Assembly: GCA_938028585.1 (NCBI GenBank)
Contig: CALIZH010000072.1
Location: 1 to 34,208, forward strand
Origin: an uncultured Actinomyces sp.
GTDB taxonomy: Bacteria; Actinomycetota; Actinomycetes; Actinomycetales; Actinomycetaceae
DNA length: 34,208 nt
Direction: 5' to 3'
In this document: positions 8,268 to 16,318 of the stretch, piece after piece
Position numbering within the stretch: the first letter of the stretch is position 1
How the letters are laid out: each line of letters begins with the position of its first letter
Position numbers and translations under genes: made by a program
The notes under the pieces: model-generated
Seen by the model: only the letters and a program-made list of their open reading frames with translations
What the model was told of the DNA's origin: nothing
Database searches by the model: none

Positions 8268-9155
8268 GTGGAATCGACAGTTCTCGGCGAAGAGAAGGCC
8301 ACACAGCGCAGCTACGCTATGCCTTTGTGGTACAAGGTTCTCATCGGTATTGTCGCGCTGATTGCTGCTGCAACATGTATTCCCGCTGTTACGCAGGCGC
8401 CCCACGCTCCCGGTATCCATGATTTCTTCCCCGATGCATTTTTTGGTGAGGGGACGCTCTTCCAATTCAATCGGCTGACACTGGTGCGCGTGGTCGCCGG
8501 AATTACACTGTGCTTGGTTTTCTGGCTCGGTGCGCGCAGCGTCAAGCTCATGCCGGGGCGGGGACAGGTCCTCCTCGAAATGGCAGCCGAGTTTGTTCGC
8601 AATGGTATTTCCGTCGCGATGCTGGGTGAAGGCCGAGGCCGTCGTTGGGCTGCCTTTATCGGTGTTGTTTTCTTCGGCGTCCTTTTTATGAATATCCAGG
8701 GAATTATCCCCGGGATGAATATCGCAGCTTCCTCTGTGATGGCTGTGCCGATTGTTTTCGCCATCATCGCCTACGTTTCATTCGTGGGTGCCGGAATTAA
8801 ACAGTACGGCTTCTTCCATTTCTTCAAGTCGCAGCTTTTCCCCAAGGGATTGCCCTGGCCGATCTACTTCCTCATCACCCCCATCGAGTTCTTCTCGACT
8901 TTTATTGTTCGTCCCGCAACCTTGGCTATTCGTCTTCTGTGCAACATGATTTCAGGGCACCTGCTTCTTGCACTGACCTATTTTGGAACGTCGAATCTAC
9001 TCATCGCTGCCGGTATGAAACAGACTGGTGCCCTCTTAACCGGAGCTGGTGCGGTTGCGGCGACGCTCTTCGAAATTTTCGTCGCTGTCTTGCAGGCGTA
9101 CATTTTCGCCATGCTGACAGCGGTCTACATCAAGCTTTCAGTCGAAGAACACTAA
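8268..9155 (+). CDS. atpB: ATP synthase F0 subunit a
   Basis: 295 residues from the GTG at 8268. An in-frame GTG nine bases earlier (8259) would sit directly against the GAGGAA ribosome binding site, so 8268 with AGGA about ten bases away is preferred. Subunit a forms the two proton half-channels next to the c-ring. The essential Arg is at about 222 in LAIRLLCNMISGHLLL, matching the R-L-x-x-N-x-x-x-G-H pattern. Other family stretches are GRGQVLLE and FFGVLFMNIQGIIPGM, and the last segment ends QAYIFAMLTAVYIKLSVEEH. It is the first gene of the complete operon atpBEFHAGDC. Confidence 0.95.
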   Translation: MESTVLGEEKATQRSYAMPLWYKVLIGIVALIAAATCIPAVTQAPHAPGIHDFFPDAFFGEGTLFQFNRLTLVRVVAGITLCLVFWLGARSVKLMPGRGQVLLEMAAEFVRNGISVAMLGEGRGRRWAAFIGVVFFGVLFMNIQGIIPGMNIAASSVMAVPIVFAIIAYVSFVGAGIKQYGFFHFFKSQLFPKGLPWPIYFLITPIEFFSTFIVRPATLAIRLLCNMISGHLLLALTYFGTSNLLIAAGMKQTGALLTGAGAVAATLFEIFVAVLQAYIFAMLTAVYIKLSVEEH

Positions 9156-9203
9156 AGGCTTCTTGCGCTTTCGACTGATTCACCAAAGGAAAAGGAAAGA
9201 AAA

Positions 9204-9407
9204 ATGACCGGATCCCTTGCCTACATCGGCTACGGCCTGGCTGCGATTGGCCCTGGTATTGGTATTGGCCTCCTCGTGGGAAAGACCCAGGAAGCAACCG
9301 CACGCCAGCCTGAGATCGCCGGTAGGCTCTTCACCAACATGATTATTGGTGCAGCACTTGCTGAGGCTCTTGGCCTGATCGGCTTCGTTCTGCCCTTCAT
9401 CGTCTGA
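9204..9407 (+). CDS. atpE: ATP synthase F0 subunit c (rotor ring)
   Basis: 67 residues forming two transmembrane helices joined by the polar loop ARQPE (33-37), which contacts the gamma and epsilon subunits. The Gly-rich packing motif is GPGIGIG (16-22) in helix 1. The ion-carrying carboxylate is Glu54 in helix 2 (ALAEALGL). The Na+ ligands of sodium-type rings, a Gln in helix 1 and a Ser/Thr after the Glu, are here Ile21 and Ala55, so the ring should carry protons. The ribosome binding region AAAGGAAAAGGAAAG is unusually purine-rich, in line with the many c copies needed per enzyme. The stop shares a base with the atpF start (TGATG). Confidence 0.97.
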   Translation: MTGSLAYIGYGLAAIGPGIGIGLLVGKTQEATARQPEIAGRLFTNMIIGAALAEALGLIGFVLPFIV

Positions 9408-9970
9408 TGTTCGCACAGCTTGTTCCTATGTCCGAGGGATCGGTCGGAGGAATCGGCGTTGTTCTGCCTCCTCTCTATGAGATTTTCTGGTCAGCGCTGA
9501 TTCTCCTGGTCATCCTCTTGGTCGTCGGTCTGTACGCGTTGCCGCGGATCTACTCGATGATCGACCAGCGGCGCGACGCCATTCAGGAAGGCCTCGATAA
9601 CGCTGAGAAAGCTCGTGAAGATCTCTCTCTTGCTTCGCGTAAGAAAGATGAGATGCTTCGTGATGCTCAGGCTGAGGCTCACCAGATCCGTGAAGATGCA
9701 CGTGCTCAGGCCCAGCAGATCGTCGCACAGGCACGTCTTGATGCGCAGGTAGAGGCTCAGCGCGTGCAAGATGCCGCTCAGCGTCAGATTCTTGCCGAGC
9801 GGCAGGCCGCGCAGATTAGCCTGCGTAGCGATGTTGGTTTGCTTGCTAGCGAGCTCGCAGAGAAGCTTGTGGGTGAGCATCTGGAGAATACTGATCTCAC
9901 TGCTCGCGTTGTGGATCGCTTCTTGGATGAACTCGAGGCTGAAGAAGTTCCCATTGGTGGTGTGAACTGA
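9407..9970 (+). CDS. atpF: ATP synthase F0 subunit b (peripheral stalk)
   Basis: 187 residues: a short N-terminus, one membrane helix (about 24-46, IFWSALILLVILLVVGLYAL), then a long charged helix rich in Ala, Gln, Glu and Arg that forms the stator stalk, with repeats such as AQAEAHQIREDARAQAQQ. The ATG at 9407 overlaps the atpE stop by one base, fitting translational coupling. A second in-frame ATG at 9428 (MSEGSVGG) is possible. The gene is separate from atpH, unlike mycobacteria where delta is fused to a b-like segment. Its stop overlaps the atpH start (TGATG). Confidence 0.95.
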   Translation: MFAQLVPMSEGSVGGIGVVLPPLYEIFWSALILLVILLVVGLYALPRIYSMIDQRRDAIQEGLDNAEKAREDLSLASRKKDEMLRDAQAEAHQIREDARAQAQQIVAQARLDAQVEAQRVQDAAQRQILAERQAAQISLRSDVGLLASELAEKLVGEHLENTDLTARVVDRFLDELEAEEVPIGGVN

Positions 9971-10758
9971 TGACTCCTGAGTTGTTACGCGAACGTCTTG
10001 CGCAGGCGGGCGATGAGCGTATGAAGGTAGCAGAAGATCTTTTCGGCGTCGCAGACTTTTTGCGTACGAATTCTTCCGTCCAACGTGCACTCACTGACCC
10101 CTCGCGAGAACAGAGTGATAAAGACGCTCTTGTTGATCGTCTTTTCGCTCCGGTTGTATCTGCTGTCTCGATTCAGTGTCTGCATGACCTGGTAGCGGGT
10201 CACTGGTCCCGTCCGCGTGACATCGTGCACGCTGTCGAAGAAGCAGGCTGCGATGCAGTGCTGCTCAGCGCGCAATTTGATGGGGTATTGGAAGAAACAG
10301 AAGCTCAGCTTGTTGCGGTTTCTGTTTTCCTTCAGTCACATCGCGATCTCAGAAATGAACTCTCTGACCTGTCTGCCCTTTCTCCGAAGGGACGCGCAGA
10401 TCTTGCCCAGTCGGTGTTCCAGAGTGTTCTTGGCCAGCCGAGTCTGCGTCTTTTGCGCCGATGCGTGGGACGAACCTCGCATGGTCATCTCTTGGGAAAG
10501 CTGCGGGAATTGGCTGTTCGCGCCGCAAAGCTCTCCGGTCGACGCTTCGTATTCGTTGAGTCGGCACACGAGCTGAGCGACGACCAGAAGATGCGTCTCG
10601 AGAAGATTCTTGAGGCCAAGCTGGCCAGCCCCGTTTCGGCAACCTACACGCTGCGCCCTGAACTGCTCGGCGGCCTCGTCATCCGAATGGGGACGGAGCG
10701 AGTCGATGCGTCACTGGCCACGCGAGTTGGCGCTCTCAAACGTTCGATCGTCGGTTAA
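9970..10758 (+). CDS. atpH: ATP synthase F1 subunit delta, long form with internal repeat
   Basis: 262 residues, compared with about 180 in E. coli. Delta joins the F1 head to the b stalk. The helical part appears duplicated. Residues 30-92 begin FLRTNSSVQRALTDPS, and residues 120-182 begin FLQSHRDLRNELSDLS. Both share spaced positions F-L, R-x-x-L-x-D-x-S, a Lys or Arg, V/L-F-x-x-V and L-x-x-L/C-V. The C-terminal part (about 190-262) ends in the usual GGLVIRMGTERVDASLATRVGALKRSI, close to the E. coli C-terminus. Long delta subunits of this kind occur in Actinobacteria. ATG overlaps the atpF stop. Confidence 0.93.
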   Translation: MTPELLRERLAQAGDERMKVAEDLFGVADFLRTNSSVQRALTDPSREQSDKDALVDRLFAPVVSAVSIQCLHDLVAGHWSRPRDIVHAVEEAGCDAVLLSAQFDGVLEETEAQLVAVSVFLQSHRDLRNELSDLSALSPKGRADLAQSVFQSVLGQPSLRLLRRCVGRTSHGHLLGKLRELAVRAAKLSGRRFVFVESAHELSDDQKMRLEKILEAKLASPVSATYTLRPELLGGLVIRMGTERVDASLATRVGALKRSIVG

Positions 10759-10796
10759 GCCCGATGTGTCTGAGGAATAGATAGAAGGAATGCTCA

Positions 10797-12437
10797 ATGG
10801 CTGATCTGTCCATTAGCCCCGAGGAAGTACGGGCGGCGCTCGACTCTTTCGTGGAATCGTATCAACCTGCACAGGTTGCGACCGATGAAGTCGGTCATGT
10901 TACCGAAACTGCTGACGGTATTGCCCACGTTGAAGGGCTTCCCGGAACTATGGCAAACGAACTCTTGCGTTTCGAGGACGGGACGCTGGGGCTTGCCATG
11001 AACCTTGAACAACGTGAAATCGGTACCGTTGTCCTTGGAGATTTCTCCTCCATTGAAGAAGGGCAGCCCGTTTACCGCACCGGTGAAGTGCTCTCAGTGC
11101 CCGTTGGCGATGGCTACCTCGGTCGCACCGTTGACCCGCTTGGCCGCCCCATCGATGGCCTCGGTGATATCACCGACCTGGAAGGTCGACGAGCGCTGGA
11201 ACTTCAGGCTCCTGGTGTCATGATGCGTAAGTCGGTTCATGAGCCGCTGCAGACCGGCCTGAAGGCGATCGACTCGATGATCCCGATTGGTCGTGGTCAG
11301 CGTCAGCTCATCATTGGTGACCGTCAAACCGGTAAGACCGCAATCGCCTTGGACACGATCATTAACCAGCGTGACAACTGGCTTTCCGGCGATGTCAACA
11401 AGCAGGTTCGATGCATCTATGTCGCCATCGGTCAGAAGGGGTCGACGATCGCTTCGGTTCGCTCGACTCTAGAGGATGCCGGAGCAATGGAGTACACGAC
11501 GATCGTTGCTTCTCCTGCCTCGGATCCCGCGGGCTACAAGTACATGGCTCCCTACACGGGTAGCGCAATTGGCCAGCACTGGATGTACCAGGGCAAGCAC
11601 GTCCTCATCGTTTTCGATGACCTTTCTAAGCAGGCCGAGGCCTACCGCGCAGTTTCGCTTCTTCTGCGCCGTCCGCCGGGGCGTGAAGCGTACCCCGGTG
11701 ACGTTTTCTACTTGCACTCTCGCTTGCTGGAACGCTGTGCGAAGCTCTCCGACGAGCTCGGTGGGGGATCGATGACCGGTCTGCCGATTATCGAAACCAA
11801 GGCAAATGACGTTTCCGCGTACATTCCGACCAACGTTATTTCGATTACCGATGGTCAGATCTTCCTTCAGTCTGACCTCTTCAACTCGAACCAGCGCCCA
11901 GCTGTTGATGTCGGTATTTCGGTGTCTCGTGTCGGTGGCGCTGCTCAGATTAAGGCGATGAAGAAGGTCGCCGGTACCTTGAAGCTCACGCTTGCTCAGT
12001 ACCGTTCGATGGCAGCCTTCGCGATGTTTGCTTCTGATCTTGATGCTGCAACACGTCGTCAGCTCACGCGCGGTGAGCGTCTCATGGAGCTTCTCAAGCA
12101 GCCGCAAAACTCGCCCTATGTGGTTCAGGACCAGGTTGCGTCTATCTGGGCTGGAACGAATGGTTACCTCGACGACCTCGAGGTGAGCGAAGTCCTCTCC
12201 TTCGAAAGCGGCCTGCTGGACTACTTGCGTGCAAACTCCACGGTGCTTGATGAGATCGCCGCCACCGGTGAGCTCTCGAAGGAAACCGAAGAAGCCTTGC
12301 GCGCTGCAGTTGAGACCTTCCATGGTCAATGGGTGAGTGCGAAGGCATCACCGGTCTCGCTTGATGACGCTGAGGTGCAGGCCGAGCGTTCTCAGGAAGA
12401 AATCGTTCGTTCGCGCCCGGTAGTGTCTGAGGCCTGA
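10797..12437 (+). CDS. atpA: ATP synthase F1 subunit alpha
   Basis: 546 residues, the normal actinobacterial length. Alpha alternates with beta in the F1 head and binds nucleotide at non-catalytic sites. The Walker A motif GDRQTGKT is at 174-181; Gln in place of a Gly-Lys arrangement is normal for alpha. Walker B is seen as HVLIVFDDLSKQAEAYR. The ASYMPTOT-type signature of the family is seen as RPAVDVGISVSRVGGAAQ. Ribosome binding site AGAAGGA lies about eight bases before the ATG. A 38-base gap from atpH holds nothing else notable. atpG starts two bases after the stop. Confidence 0.97.
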   Translation: MADLSISPEEVRAALDSFVESYQPAQVATDEVGHVTETADGIAHVEGLPGTMANELLRFEDGTLGLAMNLEQREIGTVVLGDFSSIEEGQPVYRTGEVLSVPVGDGYLGRTVDPLGRPIDGLGDITDLEGRRALELQAPGVMMRKSVHEPLQTGLKAIDSMIPIGRGQRQLIIGDRQTGKTAIALDTIINQRDNWLSGDVNKQVRCIYVAIGQKGSTIASVRSTLEDAGAMEYTTIVASPASDPAGYKYMAPYTGSAIGQHWMYQGKHVLIVFDDLSKQAEAYRAVSLLLRRPPGREAYPGDVFYLHSRLLERCAKLSDELGGGSMTGLPIIETKANDVSAYIPTNVISITDGQIFLQSDLFNSNQRPAVDVGISVSRVGGAAQIKAMKKVAGTLKLTLAQYRSMAAFAMFASDLDAATRRQLTRGERLMELLKQPQNSPYVVQDQVASIWAGTNGYLDDLEVSEVLSFESGLLDYLRANSTVLDEIAATGELSKETEEALRAAVETFHGQWVSAKASPVSLDDAEVQAERSQEEIVRSRPVVSEA

Positions 12438-12439
12438 GT

Positions 12440-13369
12440 ATGGGCGGACAACAAAGGATCTATAAACAGCGGATTGCATCTACGCAGACGCTGGCTAAGG
12501 TCTTTCGTGCGATGGAAATGATCGCGGCATCGCGAATTGGTGCTGCGCGTCGGGCAGCGACTGAACTTGGACCCTATGAGAAGGCTCTGACTCAGGCAGT
12601 TGCCGCTGTCGCTATCCATACTGACCTTGACCACCCGCTGACTCGTGAGCGTCACGATACGCCACGTGTCGCGGTCCTTGTGGTTGCTTCCGATCGAGGG
12701 ATGGCCGGAGCCTACTCTGCAACGATCCTTCGCGAGGCCGAACGTCTTGTTGAACGCCTCGAAGAAGAAGGAAAAGTCCCGGTCCTGTACACCTATGGTC
12801 GACGTGCCCAGGCGTACTTCCGTTTCCGGGGCGTGGAGATCGAAGATTCGTGGGAAGGGGAGTCCGATTCACCTTCCCAGGAGATCAGCAATCAGATCGC
12901 TCGTGAACTTCTTGAGCGCTTTACCGATTCGGATCCTATGACTGGCGTGTGCGAAGTTCATTTGGTCTACACGCGGTTTAAGTCGATGATGAGTCAGGTT
13001 CCTGAGGTTCGACGCATGATTCCTCTTTCCGTTGTCGATGCTCCTGAAGGGGATCGTGAACGCGATGAGGAACGCGGTGAGCACAAGGTGAATGCCGAGC
13101 TCTTCCCCGAGTACGAGTTCATTCCTTCACCCGAAGAAGTTCTTGACACCCTGCTTCCGCTGTATGTCTCGAGCAGGATCCGAAATGTTCTTTTGCAAGC
13201 TGCCGCATCAGAGTTGGCTTCGCGCCAGCGCGCAATGCATACGGCAACGGATAACGCAGAAGAGCTCATTACGAAATACACGCGTCTGGCGAATTCGGCC
13301 CGTCAGGCGGAGATCACTCAAGAGATCACTGAAATCGTGGGCGGTGCCGACGCATTGGTCCAGGGCTGA
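12440..13369 (+). CDS. atpG: ATP synthase F1 subunit gamma (central shaft)
   Basis: 309 residues. Gamma is the coiled-coil rotor that couples c-ring rotation to catalysis. Both conserved termini are visible: the N-terminal helix with QQRIYKQRIASTQTLAKVFRAMEMIA and the C-terminal helix with DNAEELITKYTRLANSARQAEITQEI. The central Rossmann-like part contains VLVVASDRGMAGAYS. A Glu/Arg-rich insertion near residues 198-212 (GDRERDEERGEHK) makes it somewhat longer than the 287-residue E. coli protein. Actinobacterial gamma subunits often carry such a loop. GAGG lies about seven bases before the ATG. Confidence 0.96.
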   Translation: MGGQQRIYKQRIASTQTLAKVFRAMEMIAASRIGAARRAATELGPYEKALTQAVAAVAIHTDLDHPLTRERHDTPRVAVLVVASDRGMAGAYSATILREAERLVERLEEEGKVPVLYTYGRRAQAYFRFRGVEIEDSWEGESDSPSQEISNQIARELLERFTDSDPMTGVCEVHLVYTRFKSMMSQVPEVRRMIPLSVVDAPEGDRERDEERGEHKVNAELFPEYEFIPSPEEVLDTLLPLYVSSRIRNVLLQAAASELASRQRAMHTATDNAEELITKYTRLANSARQAEITQEITEIVGGADALVQG

Positions 13370-13395
13370 GGCCCGTGCACATGGAGAAAATAGAA

Positions 13396-14844
13396 ATGAC
13401 TACTACTTCAACGGGACAGGGACGGGTCGCACGTGTTGTCGGACCGGTTGTCGATGTTGAGTTCCCGCCGGACGCAATTCCTCCCTTGTACAACGCATTG
13501 CACGTTGATGTGAATCTTTCCGGGCAGAGCGAAGGTGAATCCGGCGTTCAGACGATCACTCTTGAGGTTGCTCAGCACCTCGGTGACAACCTGATTCGTG
13601 CGATTTCGCTCAAGCCGACCGACGGTATGGTTCGCGGCTCGGTTGTCACCGATACCGGTGCTCCGATCTCGGTTCCGGTAGGTGACATCACGAAGGGTCA
13701 CGTTTTCAACGTCACCGGTGAGGTCTTGAACCTTAAGCCCGGTGAACATCTGGAAATCACCGAGCGCTGGCCCATTCACCGCCAGCCTCCGGCATTCGAC
13801 CAGCTTGAGGCTCGCACGAAGATGTTCGAAACGGGCATCAAGGTTATCGATTTGCTCACCCCATATGTTCAGGGTGGCAAGATTGGCCTCTTCGGTGGCG
13901 CAGGCGTGGGCAAGACCGTTCTGATTCAGGAAATGATTCAGCGTGTTGCTCAGAACCACGGTGGCGTTTCGGTTTTCGCTGGTGTTGGTGAGCGTACCCG
14001 TGAAGGTAACGACCTGATTCACGAAATGGAAGAGGCTGGTGTCTTCGATAAGACGGCACTGGTCTTCGGACAGATGGATGAGCCGCCGGGGACCCGTCTT
14101 CGTATCGCGCTGACCGGTTTGACCATGGCAGAGTACTTCCGCGATGTTCAGCATCAGGACGTGCTGCTCTTCATTGACAACATCTTCCGCTTCACCCAGG
14201 CCGGTTCAGAGGTTTCGACGCTTCTGGGGCGTATGCCTTCTGCTGTTGGTTATCAGCCGAACCTCGCTGATGAAATGGGACAGCTTCAGGAACGTATTAC
14301 CTCTGCTGGAGGCCACTCGATTACGTCTCTGCAGGCAATTTATGTTCCCGCAGACGACTACACCGACCCGGCACCTGCGACGACCTTCGCCCACTTGGAC
14401 GCAACGACTGAGTTGTCGCGTGAAATTGCATCACGCGGTATTTACCCCGCCGTTGATCCATTGGCATCGACGTCTCGAATCCTTGACCCGGCACTGGTCG
14501 GTCGTGAGCACTACGACACTGCTACTCACGTAAAGGCGATCTTGCAGAAGAACAAGGAACTGCAAGACATCATCGCGATTTTGGGCGTTGATGAATTGTC
14601 TGAAGAAGACAAGGTCACCGTTGCGCGCGCACGTCGCATTGAGCAGTTCCTTTCGCAGAACACCTACATGGCTGAGAAGTTCACCGGTGTTGAGGGCTCG
14701 ACTGTTCCGCTTTCAGAAACCATCGAGGCCTTCAAGCGCATTGCTGAGGGCTACTACGATCAGGTCCCGGAGCAGGCCTTCTACAACATTGGTGGCATCG
14801 ACGATCTTGAACGTCGTTGGCACGAGATCGAGAAGGATAACTGA
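13396..14844 (+). CDS. atpD: ATP synthase F1 subunit beta (catalytic)
   Basis: 482 residues from the ATG at 13396, preferred over an in-frame GTG at 13375 because GGAG lies eight bases before it and the resulting N-terminus (MTTTSTGQGRVARVVGPVVDVEF) is the usual one. Beta holds the catalytic sites for ATP synthesis or hydrolysis. Walker A GGAGVGKT is at 167-174. The catalytic Glu is in GERTREGND, Walker B is DVLLFIDNIFRF, and ALVFGQMDEPPG and the DELSEEDK catch region are also present. It sits in the standard place between atpG and atpC. Confidence 0.97.
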   Translation: MTTTSTGQGRVARVVGPVVDVEFPPDAIPPLYNALHVDVNLSGQSEGESGVQTITLEVAQHLGDNLIRAISLKPTDGMVRGSVVTDTGAPISVPVGDITKGHVFNVTGEVLNLKPGEHLEITERWPIHRQPPAFDQLEARTKMFETGIKVIDLLTPYVQGGKIGLFGGAGVGKTVLIQEMIQRVAQNHGGVSVFAGVGERTREGNDLIHEMEEAGVFDKTALVFGQMDEPPGTRLRIALTGLTMAEYFRDVQHQDVLLFIDNIFRFTQAGSEVSTLLGRMPSAVGYQPNLADEMGQLQERITSAGGHSITSLQAIYVPADDYTDPAPATTFAHLDATTELSREIASRGIYPAVDPLASTSRILDPALVGREHYDTATHVKAILQKNKELQDIIAILGVDELSEEDKVTVARARRIEQFLSQNTYMAEKFTGVEGSTVPLSETIEAFKRIAEGYYDQVPEQAFYNIGGIDDLERRWHEIEKDN

Positions 14845-14845
14845 C

Positions 14846-15112
14846 GTGCCTGCCACCGATAAGTTGCAGGTCGAGATCGTTTCACACGAAGGCAGGCTTT
14901 GGCACGGTAGTGCATCTCAGGTCAGCTTTCCGGCAATGGATGGCTCCATCGGTGTACTTCCGGGACGACAGCCAGTTCTTGCGGGTCTTGTTCCTGGACG
15001 TGTGAGTATCACGACTGAGCAAGGAGTTGTTGACTTCGATATCGATAAAGGTCTGGCTTCAGTAGATTCCGACTTTATTACGATTGTCGTGGAACACGCC
15101 TCCCAGATGTGA
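14846..15112 (+). CDS. atpC: ATP synthase F1 subunit epsilon, short form
   Basis: 88 residues from the GTG at 14846, one base after the atpD stop, with AGAAGGA about nine bases upstream. The frame is open further upstream but that part lies inside atpD. It contains only the N-terminal beta-sandwich (LQVEIVSHEGRLWHG, then GSIGVLPGRQPVLAGL) that binds gamma and the c-ring. The C-terminal two-helix domain, which in E. coli (about 138 residues) inhibits ATP hydrolysis, is missing, and the stop is followed directly by the operon terminator. Short epsilon subunits are known in some Actinobacteria. Inhibition of reverse hydrolysis would then need another mechanism. Confidence 0.93.
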   Translation: MPATDKLQVEIVSHEGRLWHGSASQVSFPAMDGSIGVLPGRQPVLAGLVPGRVSITTEQGVVDFDIDKGLASVDSDFITIVVEHASQM

Positions 15113-15118
15113 GTGAGC

Positions 15119-15157
15119 GGTGTGCGGGCTTAAACTGTCCGCACACCCTCATTTTCT
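15119..15157 (+). terminator. terminator of the atp operon
   Basis: GGTGTGCGG (15119-15127) pairs perfectly with CCGCACACC (15139-15147) across an 11-base loop. A pyrimidine-rich, T-rich stretch (CTCATTTTCT) follows. It starts seven bases after the atpC stop and ends before the strong ribosome binding site of the next gene. Confidence 0.75.
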
Positions 15158-15170
15158 TCAGGAGGTTTTC

Positions 15171-15578
15171 ATGGTTGTGCTGAACATTATCGTGATGCTC
15201 CTCCTTGCCCTTTTCGTCGGATGGCTGCTTCTGAATCTGCGCGCGCGTCATCTCGATCAACAAGATGGTGCTTTTCGGGCGTGGGCGCGACTTGATTCGC
15301 ATTCCGGATGGATGTCAGGAATCGGTCAATATCAGGGCGACCGCCTGTGTTGGTATCGCTTGGTTGCCCCTTCATTGAAACCGCATGTTGTCCTTCCCCG
15401 ACATGGACTTGAAGTCTCCCTTCCCCTGCAACGCTCAACCGATGGATCAATGGTTGAGGTCCGCTTGACATCAGGGGATGTTTTTCTGGACATCGCAGTT
15501 GAACCACTGACCTATAACGGGCTTGTGTCCTGGGGAGAATCCGAGCCTCCCGCAATCGAACATGGCTCTACGCTCTAG
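15171..15578 (+). CDS. DUF2550 family single-pass membrane protein
   Basis: 135 residues from the ATG at 15171, with AGGAGG seven bases before it. It has one N-terminal membrane helix (about 3-21, LNIIVMLLLALFVGWLLL) followed by a small, probably cytoplasmic or surface beta-rich domain. The order atpC then a DUF2550 protein is conserved in Actinobacteria (Rv1312 in M. tuberculosis). The biochemical role is unknown. It lies behind the atp terminator, so its expression needs read-through or its own promoter, and I could not identify a good promoter in the short gap. The family name rests on position, size and general sequence look. Confidence 0.75.
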   Translation: MVVLNIIVMLLLALFVGWLLLNLRARHLDQQDGAFRAWARLDSHSGWMSGIGQYQGDRLCWYRLVAPSLKPHVVLPRHGLEVSLPLQRSTDGSMVEVRLTSGDVFLDIAVEPLTYNGLVSWGESEPPAIEHGSTL

Positions 15579-15619
15579 TTTTATTCCCACGACACTGCCA
15601 GTTCCCGAAAGGTAAGCTT

Positions 15620-16318
15620 TTGCGCGTTCTTATCGCTTCATGCACGGTCGATTACTCAGGCCGCCTCAGTGCGCACCTTGACCGCGCAATTCGCCTCATT
15701 ATGCACAAGGCGGATGGCTCTGTACTGATCCACTCTGATGGTGGTTCATATAAACCGCTGAATTGGATGAATGCTCCCTGCACAGTCACCACTGAAATCC
15801 CCGAAGAAGGGGAAGAGATGGATGGTGTGACCCAGGTTTGGCAGGTCCAATCTGATAAGACTGATGACCGACTAGTTATTCGCATTCACGAGATCATCAG
15901 TGACGTCACTGAAGAGTTTGGTATCGATCCGGGACTCGTCAAAGACGGTGTTGAAACCCACCTTCAAGAACTCTTGGCGGAGCAGGTGCCGCAGGTACTG
16001 GGCGAAGGTTGGGAACTGGTACGTCGCGAGTATCCCACTCCTGTTGGTCCAGTTGACCTGCTTGTCCGTGATCCGCAGGGGCTGCCCGTTGCAATCGAGG
16101 TTAAAAGGCGCGGAGGAATGGACGGCGTTGATCAGTTAACGCGCTATCTGTCCCTTTTGGGTCGCGATCCTTTGCTTGACGGAATTAGAGGGATCTTTGC
16201 AGCTCAAGAGATTACGCGGCAGGCCCGTACCTTGGCCGAAGATCGTGGAATTGATTGCCTTATTCTCGATTATGACGCCATGCGAGGTTTTGACGATCCC
16301 GATTCCCGTCTCTTCTAA
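15620..16318 (+). CDS. nucS: mismatch-specific endonuclease NucS (EndoMS)
   Basis: 232 residues, close to the usual 220-250. NucS replaces MutS/MutL mismatch repair in most Actinobacteria and many archaea; it cuts both strands at mismatched sites. The N-terminal DNA-binding domain has SGRLSAHLDRAIRLIMHKADG and SYKPLNWMNAPC. The RecB-like nuclease centre shows Asp146 (GPVDLL), Glu160 and Lys162 (AIEVKRRG), followed by Gln172 (DQLTRY). The C-terminus ends in DSRLF, which resembles the short terminal peptide used to bind the sliding clamp. The start is TTG at 15620, with AAAGG seven bases upstream. The stop overlaps the next ATG (TAATG). Confidence 0.95.
   Translation: MRVLIASCTVDYSGRLSAHLDRAIRLIMHKADGSVLIHSDGGSYKPLNWMNAPCTVTTEIPEEGEEMDGVTQVWQVQSDKTDDRLVIRIHEIISDVTEEFGIDPGLVKDGVETHLQELLAEQVPQVLGEGWELVRREYPTPVGPVDLLVRDPQGLPVAIEVKRRGGMDGVDQLTRYLSLLGRDPLLDGIRGIFAAQEITRQARTLAEDRGIDCLILDYDAMRGFDDPDSRLF

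Noticed and set aside
11469..12329. 286-codon minus-strand frame opposite atpA
   Set aside because: Shadow of the strongly conserved atpA coding sequence; no motifs.
13408..14154. 248-codon minus-strand frame opposite atpD
   Set aside because: Shadow of atpD; no family resemblance and no start signals.
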